From: Durusdinium trenchii
Lineage: Eukaryota; Sar; Dinophyceae; Suessiales; Symbiodiniaceae
Length of the DNA: 64,000 bases
Assembly: GCA_963970005.1 (NCBI GenBank)
Contig: CAXAMN010003558.1
Location: 1,607,399 to 1,671,398, forward strand
Direction of reading: 5' to 3'
Below the pieces are notes generated by a model. That model was not told where the DNA came from. It did not search any database and worked only from the letters and a program-made list of their open reading frames with translations. The position numbers and the translations under genes are program-made. Of the stretch, positions 41,985 to 50,600 are shown in pieces. Positions within the stretch are counted from its first letter, which is position 1, and the number at the start of each line of letters is the position of its first letter.

Positions 41985-44900
41985 TGCTCCAGTAGTGACC
42001 CATACCTGACTGGGTTATCAGCAAAGCTTCGGGGCAGGTGGACTGCTGCACCGGCCGCTTCGCGTGCATCGGGGCAGTCTGGGGGTGCTGCAGAACCATC
42101 TGTGAAAATCAATGGGATGTGTCCTGCTGCCTGATCTGCTTCTAAGGCTTGTTGAGCCACATCTGAAAGTGCCGGTGGCCTGTCTACTTGATGCAACCAA
42201 TGATCAAAACACTGTTCTGGATGCCGAAACACCAGTGGAAGAGCCGTCAGGATCGAATCATGCTCAAGCAAAGTATCCACTATAGCTTGATGTGGAAGAC
42301 GCGCTGCCTGTAGTGCTGGACATTTCAACCTGCGATGGTAGACAGAGTCCTCTTGTCCACACAAGGGGCAAGTGTCCTCAAGATCAGTAACCCACTTCGA
42401 TTTACGATGTTGAAGTTGATAAGCTCCAGTCAGTTCAGCAGCGATGATCTTCTGATGTTCTGAAGGCAAGGATGCAAAGATCTTTGCTGTAGTGGCGAGG
42501 TTAACCACCGGGGCGCCTTTCCATTCGCGCCGAGAGTGGAGATGTGGAAGGATATGATGTTCCCACGCCAACAGCAACTCTTGTTTGAGGACCTCTAACG
42601 GTGTGTCCAAAAATGAGAGTTTCTTGAAAGCATCAGTCCGAAGGAGACCCTCACGGGTGATGGTCCAACCCAGAAAGTCCATGTGGTAGCGGAGCGTACC
42701 CACTGGTCCGAATATCTGCCATGGTTGACCGGCGTGTCGAACTACTTGCAAAAAGAAATGTCTACGTCCTGGGCCATCCAAGGACCAGAGGAATCTGCGA
42801 ATGGCCCGCAGTGCATGGAAAATCACCTGAAAGTGGGGATCCAAGATATCTTTGTACAACACTGCGACCGCAAGGAATGGATTCGGTTGCGTGTGTGGTC
42901 CCAGCAAAGCACGTGCCATGGCGGTACGAAGCTGTCGCAGGTGGTTGAGGGATACCATGTGGATTTCCGTGCCATAGAGGAGGCGGGACAGTGGTGCTCG
43001 CAAGAGGTTGCCCTTGACCGAAATAGGATGTGGTAGCCTGGCAATTCGTCGGCATTGTTCAAGTGCCTCTGCATGCCGAGCAAAAAATGTCTGTTTGTTC
43101 TGACATTTATTATATGCAAGCATGTATCCCAACTCTCGAGCATTGGTAACCTTCAGGACACTTTGCATCTCTGGATGTTGGAGTTGGAGGCCTGTCCATC
43201 TGTGAGCGTGCTCATCATTAGAGGCCCAGACCCATGTCTTTTTCCAATCGATTTGGAACCGCAAAGTGTCTGCCCAGAGCTTGGTGACCTGCAAGGCTGC
43301 GCCATGCGCCGCAGCTTGAGTGGCCGACCATCCCAAGTTATCAGCATAGCAAAGCGGCTGAACCGGCTGTGGCAAGACACGGAGGTGATTTACCCAAACG
43401 TTGGAAAGCGCAAGCATTGCTACAACTGACCATGTATCTCCTTCTGGACAGCCTGTTGTTGGTTGGAATGGCTCAGAGAGACTCCCATTCACCTCCCATA
43501 CCCGATCCATAGATGAGATGGAGGATTCCCAGAAATGGACCCATTGCTCGGGAAGTCCATAGTGGATCATGGCAAAGGCTGCAGGTCGTCTCCCAATGAG
43601 ATTAAAGGCCTTTGTAAGGTCTAGGGTGAGTCCCCCGAGCGAGGCTTCCGTGAACCGTGAGGTCTGCTCCAACTTCCATTGAAAGGCAACCATGGCGTTG
43701 GCCATTGAGCGGCCTGGTAGGAATCCCACAATTTCCTCTGGAAGTGTCCTCGCCCAGTACCGCAGGGCTTTATAAGTGGTGGCACGTCCCCACAAGCGAT
43801 AAAGAAGAGAAAGGATGGTAATGGGTCTTGTTAGTGCTGGCTGATCAGGATGCTTGGACTTGCCCAATGGAATCGTTCTGGCTCTCATCAGTTCTGGTGG
43901 CATGGCGGACAAGTGATTGAGCATCAAATCATAGAGGTCATCCTGCGCCTCCAGAGGTAGATCACGCAACTCTTGGGCAAACCACCCACATATTCCGCGC
44001 GCTGTAGATATTTTAAGATGCTGGATTGCTTGTCGCCATTCCATGCGTGTGAGCGTGGCCTCCAGCTTTGGGAGAGGTTGAGTATCCATAAGCATATGCT
44101 GAAAGGTTGACCAATCCTCTTGCGGAGAATCTCGAAGCCAGAACTTGGACCAGTACTGTGTGAGCTCATTAACGACCAGTTGGGAGTCCGTAACGGGGGT
44201 ACGGATCCGGAGTTGCTGTCGCTCAGGAAACTCACCTTCCACGTCAGCCTGGAAGAAGTCAATCTCAGTTTGTTGGTGATTGCAGTAAAGCAAGGCTACC
44301 TCCCCAATACTGTACTCAGCTTGTGGATGATGGTTACGGAAATCCGGGACAGTACAAGTCAGAAGACCAGAGCCTTGCCCCCTGAGAGATTGTATGTCAA
44401 GGAGTTGAGTTGACCAGGTCATTGTCAGGCACGGATTAGTTCCTGGACGAATAGATCGAAATGCCTTGGCATGTCCTCCCCATTGGCGGTCGTAAAGACG
44501 TTCATATCGGCGAGCTGCCAGTTGGCGACATCTCTCTGCTGCTTCAAGCTGTTGCACTCGATGTTGAGTAAGCTGACATGCATCGTGTAAATAGTCTAGC
44601 GTGGGAAAAGATGCCTGCAGCAACGGCATATCCGGGAACGAGTCCAACCACCTTTGGAATGGAACGCCATCAAACATAGTGGTGGCAATAACAGACCATT
44701 CGGTATAAAGCTGTTGCCAGTCCGGGGCCAATGATGCGTCCATATATAGTTTGTTGACTCGGCGTTGAAGGCTTTGAAGGCGTCGTAGCTGACGAACGGC
44801 TTTTCGAAATTTGGCAGTCGAAGAGTCAATCTGGGGATCGTACTGATGAGGACCTGCTGGTCTAATAGGTTGGTAGAGAGGAACTGTAACTCTTTTCCTT

Positions 44901-47689
44901 GCACGACATCTTCCTCGTGCAGCGCGAGGAAGTGAGGAAAAGGGAAATTTCACGGGATCCCTCTGATGGGACGACTTCAGGGCCAAGTGTACAGCACGTT
45001 CGCAGTATCCAGACCATTGCTCCAATGTTGTAGGAGTGCCTGTGCGAATGTGCCGATAGTTTTCCTCAACATCGTCCAGCTGTGGTGAGTAAGGGACCCA
45101 ACTGTGGGGTAGACGCCAAATTTGTCGAGTAGGCGGAGTGACCGGCAGGGAGAGGGTCATCTGAACTGGAATATGATCCGCAAAAATGTGATTTTGCTCC
45201 ACTGCAACGGCCTGAACCCATTGGGTCGTGGTTGGACAGCAAAGGAAGCCATCATTGTAAGTAGCATCCCGACAGGTAGGAGGTTGTTCACAGTGGTAGT
45301 GACGCCAGTAGAGTTGCTGTGATGTGGTATAGCCAGCTGCCAGGAGGACTTGTAATGCTGGTAACGATGCCGGTGGGTGATTAAAATCTCCCGCAAATAT
45401 TGTCGGCATATCCAGTTGCAGTGCCTCTGAGCATGCATGTTTGCACAATGCGTTGGTCATGCTTTTGGCTTCCGGATGACAGGACGGATAGCCATATATT
45501 TGAACCAGCTGCAAAGTGATCGTTCCAACTGTGACAAAGGTACGCATGTAGCGTCCTGCTCTCCATAGGGCCAGTGGCTCCTGATGTTGGGCAGATCGGA
45601 TAGGATAGCACGCCGCGGCCAGCAATCCAGAGGCTTTTCCTCGAAGGTCCTCAGTTGCCTGAATCGTCGGCCTTTGTGCCATTTGGGGAGGGGACCACAC
45701 CGTGGAAAGACCCAGCTGCTTAAGGGCTCTGGTTTCAATACTTTGAACTCCTTGAGTGGCAGAAGTTTCTGAACATAGGACAATTTGTCCTTGGGAAGCA
45801 ATGAGATCTGATTTCTGATACACAGAGGTCGGGTTAACCTGTGCAATGGTAAACACACATGTCGATGCGGCAGGACCTGGAACTGAGGCTTCTCCAACAC
45901 GCGTGGCATGAAGATAGTTCCAACACCCAAAACGACACAAAATCACGGACTTTTCTCGAACAGGCAAAATCAAAAGATTCTCGCGACGCGAGACATGATG
46001 GATGCGGGCAAAAATTCGGTAGTAGAAAAACCACCGAACACCCTTGGTCGGCAAGAAAGTCAGGGCGACAGTCCTGAAAGTCCCAAATGGACACATCAGC
46101 TGACTGAGTCGAAACTGCCCCCATTGTTTGCACTCAGGGGAAGAGCGTGTAGCCTGGAGCAAATGGAGCCAGAATGAGAGGTGAATAGGCAAGTGTTTCC
46201 TGAGTCTCCTTGCTTGACCCGCAAAATTGGGAGCTGACCCAGAGCAACTCCTGTAGTTGATGGCAAACAAGCCACCTTGTGCAACACAAGTCCAGTGCAG
46301 TGGGATGGACCAGTGTTCGGAGAATAACATTGCTGAAATTGACCATTGATCCACCGTAAGGCAGTGGTAGCCAGGGTGATGCTGCCTAAGGCATGACATC
46401 AAGAACATCCATTGCATAGGCAAAGATTTTGCATATCGTGTACAAAAGAAGTTGAGTGCACAGAGGCACCAGTCCGGCTGAGGTAGTTGGCATCTCCATA
46501 GCTCGTAGCCGTAGCAGCAAACAAGCATTGACCATGAGGTCAAAGTATAGAGACCAACTGTATTTCCATCAGCTGTACGATGCCGAAGCGCAATGAGAAA
46601 TTGTGAGAACATTTGCATTGTAAAGTGCCCTGTCCAGTGCAGTGGGATGGACCACAAGGCAGCCTTGCGAAGAAATCGGACAACTTGCTTCAGCCCGGTA
46701 CAAAAACAACCAAATTCAAAGAATATACACATTGCTGCAGAAATATCCTCATTGAGGCAGAAGGCGCCAGTGAATGAAGTAAATAGGGAAACGATCCATG
46801 CCAGCAGGGAAAGACAACATATTTGTTGCCAGCCGGTGTCCCTGCTGTTGTGATGATCCGGAGCTGTCTTCCTTCCATGTGTGGATTGCCTGACATAGTG
46901 AAGAGGCATGGTTGCTCGGCAAGCTGTCCGAATACATATTGTGAACCGGAGCCAGTGCAGTGGGATGACCCGGTCGTCACATTGAAATCCAAACCTGAAG
47001 GCAAATGTGCTAAATTTGATACCTCTCATTGAGTGAGGTTGTATGTCCCGTCGAAGCCAGTGCAGTGGAGTGGCTCGAGAAGCTGGTGGGTGGAAAACGC
47101 TCAAAATTCCCACCAGAATAGCATCTTCTGCGTGTCCACGCAGTGGTTGAAAAATGTCCCATAGGATTGGAGGACAATGGAGGAAATCTCTCCTGTTCTC
47201 AGAATGCCTGAGAATCAGGAAGACCAACTCGTTCTCACATGCGGCATGCCACGAGGCAAAATTGTCAATACGAGACAGGAATGTCCCCTGTACCCCGAAG
47301 AGGCACTGTATATCATCAACATTCCGAACCCAGTAGTGACGAATCATGGCATTTGTCCCCCTTGAAACAGAGAGAGAGCAACAGATGAGCATGGTAGTCA
47401 TGCAGAACCAACGAATGACCCAATCATTCGAGAGTAGGAGACCTAGGACTCCTCGAGGGGAACCAGCTGGAAGCATGGATTCTTCTTGGAGAGAATGTCG
47501 GTTGATTGACCCAACAATACAACCTGCATCCGAAAATGGCACATCAACAGCAATGCAACGAAAGTGCCAAGGTGTGGCAAAATGCTCGAATGTGCAAAGA
47601 ATGTCCATACAACACATCTCTCCCTTGCGTACGAAGGACATCTCATGAGTCGTATGAATTAAAAGGCCAAGGGCCTCACATTTCTGCAT
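41897..47689 (-). CDS. LINE ORF2: endonuclease, reverse transcriptase, RNase H (partial)
   Basis: The first ATG able to follow ORF1 is at 47689; the frame is open further upstream but only as an ORF1 shadow. About 1930 codons. Residues 1 to about 600 (47689-45900) form a Trp/Cys/His-rich, partly hydrophobic region of unknown function with a repeated PLHW motif. A linker RVGEASVPGP precedes an APE/exonuclease-phosphatase endonuclease: CSETSA, AGDFNHPP (GDFN at 45380-45391), YNDGF and DHIPV (45164-45178). Reverse transcriptase: GFLPGRSM, LDLTKAFNL (43598-43624), GCPEGDTWS and CYADNLGW (YADN at 43337-43348). A CPLCGQEDSVYHRRLKC zinc knuckle and the first half of RNase H (FTDGSA) follow. The frame is lost after the homopolymer at 41977-41984 and stops at 41897. 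Confidence 0.85.
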   Translation of the reverse strand: MQKCEALGLLIHTTHEMSFVRKGEMCCMDILCTFEHFATPWHFRCIAVDVPFSDAGCIVGSINRHSLQEESMLPAGSPRGVLGLLLSNDWVIRWFCMTTMLICCSLSVSRGTNAMIRHYWVRNVDDIQCLFGVQGTFLSRIDNFASWHAACENELVFLILRHSENRRDFLHCPPILWDIFQPLRGHAEDAILVGILSVFHPPASRATPLHWLRRDIQPHSMRGIKFSTFAFRFGFQCDDRVIPLHWLRFTICIRTACRATMPLHYVRQSTHGRKTAPDHHNSRDTGWQQICCLSLLAWIVSLFTSFTGAFCLNEDISAAMCIFFEFGCFCTGLKQVVRFLRKAALWSIPLHWTGHFTMQMFSQFLIALRHRTADGNTVGLYTLTSWSMLVCCYGYELWRCQLPQPDWCLCALNFFCTRYAKSLPMQWMFLMSCLRQHHPGYHCLTVDQWSISAMLFSEHWSIPLHWTCVAQGGLFAINYRSCSGSAPNFAGQARRLRKHLPIHLSFWLHLLQATRSSPECKQWGQFRLSQLMCPFGTFRTVALTFLPTKGVRWFFYYRIFARIHHVSRRENLLILPVREKSVILCRFGCWNYLHATRVGEASVPGPAASTCVFTIAQVNPTSVYQKSDLIASQGQIVLCSETSATQGVQSIETRALKQLGLSTVWSPPQMAQRPTIQATEDLRGKASGLLAAACYPIRSAQHQEPLALWRAGRYMRTFVTVGTITLQLVQIYGYPSCHPEAKSMTNALCKHACSEALQLDMPTIFAGDFNHPPASLPALQVLLAAGYTTSQQLYWRHYHCEQPPTCRDATYNDGFLCCPTTTQWVQAVAVEQNHIFADHIPVQMTLSLPVTPPTRQIWRLPHSWVPYSPQLDDVEENYRHIRTGTPTTLEQWSGYCERAVHLALKSSHQRDPVKFPFSSLPRAARGRCRARKRVTVPLYQPIRPAGPHQYDPQIDSSTAKFRKAVRQLRRLQSLQRRVNKLYMDASLAPDWQQLYTEWSVIATTMFDGVPFQRWLDSFPDMPLLQASFPTLDYLHDACQLTQHRVQQLEAAERCRQLAARRYERLYDRQWGGHAKAFRSIRPGTNPCLTMTWSTQLLDIQSLRGQGSGLLTCTVPDFRNHHPQAEYSIGEVALLYCNHQQTEIDFFQADVEGEFPERQQLRIRTPVTDSQLVVNELTQYWSKFWLRDSPQEDWSTFQHMLMDTQPLPKLEATLTRMEWRQAIQHLKISTARGICGWFAQELRDLPLEAQDDLYDLMLNHLSAMPPELMRARTIPLGKSKHPDQPALTRPITILSLLYRLWGRATTYKALRYWARTLPEEIVGFLPGRSMANAMVAFQWKLEQTSRFTEASLGGLTLDLTKAFNLIGRRPAAFAMIHYGLPEQWVHFWESSISSMDRVWEVNGSLSEPFQPTTGCPEGDTWSVVAMLALSNVWVNHLRVLPQPVQPLCYADNLGWSATQAAAHGAALQVTKLWADTLRFQIDWKKTWVWASNDEHAHRWTGLQLQHPEMQSVLKVTNARELGYMLAYNKCQNKQTFFARHAEALEQCRRIARLPHPISVKGNLLRAPLSRLLYGTEIHMVSLNHLRQLRTAMARALLGPHTQPNPFLAVAVLYKDILDPHFQVIFHALRAIRRFLWSLDGPGRRHFFLQVVRHAGQPWQIFGPVGTLRYHMDFLGWTITREGLLRTDAFKKLSFLDTPLEVLKQELLLAWEHHILPHLHSRREWKGAPVVNLATTAKIFASLPSEHQKIIAAELTGAYQLQHRKSKWVTDLEDTCPLCGQEDSVYHRRLKCPALQAARLPHQAIVDTLLEHDSILTALPLVFRHPEQCFDHWLHQVDRPPALSDVAQQALEADQAAGHIPLIFTDGSAAPPDCPDAREAAGAAVHLPRSFADNPVRYGSLLEHFFSPANNPRCLHHDACHAYSWHANHSSC
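45900..47689 (-). other. Trp/His-rich N-terminal region of ORF2 with recurring PLHW motif
   Basis: About 600 codons without a stop and without a recognised domain. The motif x-I/T-P-L-H-W/Y recurs: TPLHWLRRDI, VIPLHWLRFT, TMPLHYVRQS, SIPLHWTGHF, SLPMQWMFL, SIPLHWTCVA. The underlying + strand word gtccagtgcagtgggatgg or gccagtgcagtgg lies near 47056, 46951, 46632 and 46290, with weaker versions near 46890 and 46407. Many Cys, Trp and Phe residues suggest hydrophobic or metal-binding character. Alternatively it is a spacer whose lack of stops is due to youth. Confidence 0.5.
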
Positions 47690-50600
47690 CCGGATGGCTC
47701 TGCTCCTGATCTGATGAGTCAGGAGATCTGGCTGTGCGCTTTTGACCCCGGAGAAACAGTTGCTTGACTTGGAGCAGGGTGTCTTGAAGCTGGGCCTGTT
47801 GGGAGGTGACAGCTTCTTGCAACGAGGTGCGAAAATCACCAAGAGCCTGAGTCGTTGTGGTCTGGTAGGAGGTAAGGTTGCTCTCCAGCTGCTGAAATCG
47901 TATGTCTGTCTGCTGAGTAGCCTGCTGCTGAGCTGCCTTAATCTCTTGAACAGACTGTTCCAGCTGTTGAAGTCGATGATCCTGCCGAGTGAGAGTTTGC
48001 GCCACAGGGCCTGTGTCATCCATGCGAAAAGGCCGAGGATGCTGAGACTGCTCTGTTGACGCTGTCGTCGTGCTTCGAGTCGTCTGAGAGCGAAAATTTT
48101 GCCAAGGATCTTTGATCTGCAGTGGGTCAACTTGATCTGCTGCCGGTGCTTCGTGCTTGCTGTCCCATACCTCTCTGTTGCCCTGGGGTCCAATGAGTGC
48201 TGGAGCTCGATGAGCATGTGCTTTGCGATCGAGTTTGGTGACCAGCAAAACCTGGCCATTGAACGCCAGATAAGACTCCGGCGGTGTAGCAGCAGCGACC
48301 AACCATCTCTTGGGGCCCTGATTCTTCAGTGGTTTGATGTCCCACTTGATCTCCTCCGCCCATTTTCTCAGGACTCCAGCATCCACGCCAAAGGGAAGTG
48401 GCTCTAGACGGAAAGTGAGCGGGTAGGATCCCTGCATAGGCATGTCATCCCCTGGTCTCAATTTCTGCCAGGCATTGGCATAGGCAGAGTTCTCAAAGCG
48501 AATGCCATGTCTCTTCTTCCCTCGTACAAATCCCGCCTGACCTGGCAAGCGGCCTGCCTTGGTCTGGATCGTGAGTGCGTCTCCGTCAGTCCAGATGATA
48601 GAGTACTCAGGAGAGGGATGTCCATGTTCATCCTTTGGGACAATGTGCAACCGGTTGAATCCTGACGGTCGAAGAAGATCAATGATTGCTTCTGATTTGA
48701 CCTCAACGTGGAATTGAACACTCTCAGCTTGGTCGGGCGCGACCTGTTGTCGCTTTGTTCTGAAGCTGCGACCCCACGGATTCTTGATTTGTGCAGCCAG
48801 TTCAGGTGGTAGGATAGACTTTGCCTCCTTGACTGGTGCCTGCAAGATTGCTTGCCATTGCTCTGGCGGAAACTCATCTTTCCAGAGAGTAAAGCTACAA
48901 ATCTTGGTCGAAGTCAGTTTCACATTTGCTCCATTGGTGACCAGTTTCATTGCTTTCTCCCCTAGCTGAAGAAGAACTCCCTGAAGAATCACTTCTTGTC
49001 CCTGGTTGTTAAGTGCCGGGGCAGAGACTTTGATCCATGGCAGTGCCGTGTCAATTTCCTCAGGGCCAACGATGAAGATGGCAAGTTCATCTGGACTTTG
49101 ACTCTGAAGTTCACGAAGCCAAGGTGCAGCTTGTTCAAAGTCCAGCATGCACACCCCTCTCGCCCATGGGGTGATGGAAGTGAGAATCTTAGCCGGATTA
49201 TCATCCTGGTAGAGGAAGAAGCCTTGTCGCAACTGGAAGGCTGCAGCATCCGGCTCATTGCGAGCTTTGGCCTGAGCATACTTTGCAAGTTTCTGATACT
49301 TGCCTTGCTGCTGTCGAGAGTGAGGATCAATTGAGGGCAAGTCAATGTGAGCTTCCTGACAAAGCTTACGAAAATCAGTCCACTTCTGTGCATTCTGCTG
49401 CCCAAACAACAGATGTGTCACTCGCGAAGTACCATATTGCCGAAGGAACTGTTCAACCAGACCAGGCGTCTGATGAACCAAAATGCCACTCTGGTGGAAT
49501 AACTCTGCCAGCTTTGTGTGGAGAAGATGATGATGTTCTTTCTTGGAACCTGATTGCACTCCTCCCAACTGTGGTGCGCGAAGGTGAAGGACCACTGGAG
49601 TAGTCATGGCGGTGGATGTAGGTTCCCGGAGTTCATATAATCGTACTTCATCTCCAACAGATCGTGCTTGACAAAGCAAAATCATGTCTCGTCCATGATA
49701 TTGTGGCCAAAAAGCCTGACGAAGCATCTGAAGAAGCGTAGCAACCTTCCGCTGCGGATCCATTTGCCCTCGAAAGAGGATGCGGCCTTCATGTTTGATC
49801 AGGAGTTGTAGACCTTCCTCAACTTCCATTGCTCTGAGCTGGTTGCGGCAGATTCGCATAGTGATCTCTGGAATGAGATAGATAGCTGGAGTGGAAAATT
49901 TCTTCCCATTGGCTGCAAAAATCAATCTGGCCTTTGTGTCAGAATCCACTTGAAGACATAGTTTCCTCCCATGGTAGAGCTGCCAATCCGGAGAGAGAAC
50001 CAAGTACCACACCAGCAGGACGTTCTCAATGGATTGCAGTGGTCCCTCAAATGTGCATACCAAATGATCTGTATCATCAGGAAACCGGGGTTCAATTATC
50101 ACGGGGTCGGTGTTGATGAGCCACAAGTCAATATGCATCTGCGTGGACATGGGAAGGTCAGCTGTGGTAACCACCCAAAGATTGGAGACCAGGTGAGAGT
50201 GCGGAATCATACCATGATGGTCGAAGAGATTGGGAACGCCTGGAAGTGCATTGGCCAGGAAATCACAGACTTGAAGATCAGAAGGGACCATCAGAAACAG
50301 TGCTCGATCATCAAACTGAAGAAGCAATGGGGCCAACTCATCAAATGGAATAGCAGGTGGTGGATCATGTTGGATCATCGTGTGCGGAATGGAAAACAGT
50401 GGTCCCTGCAGGAGTTGATCATCTGGAAACGGTTGCATCGTGTCAGCGCACACCAAAATATTATCATGGTCCCATAAGTGGAGCAACTGCCAAGGGTAAA
50501 CTGGACCCATGATATTCAGAGTACCATACTCTCCAGGAATCAGATATGGTGTGACCGTAGCTCGTGGTTCTTGAAGCGCAAGTTCAAGGGTTGCAGTGTT

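Noticed and set aside
45875..45895. RVGEASVPGP as a 2A self-cleaving peptide
   Set aside because: Only the final PGP matches; the Asp, Glu and Asn of the 2A consensus are missing.
47690..48259. Upstream extension of ORF2 to 48259
   Set aside because: It lies entirely inside ORF1 in another frame and its peptide is a shadow of the coiled coil; the start at 47689 is more likely.
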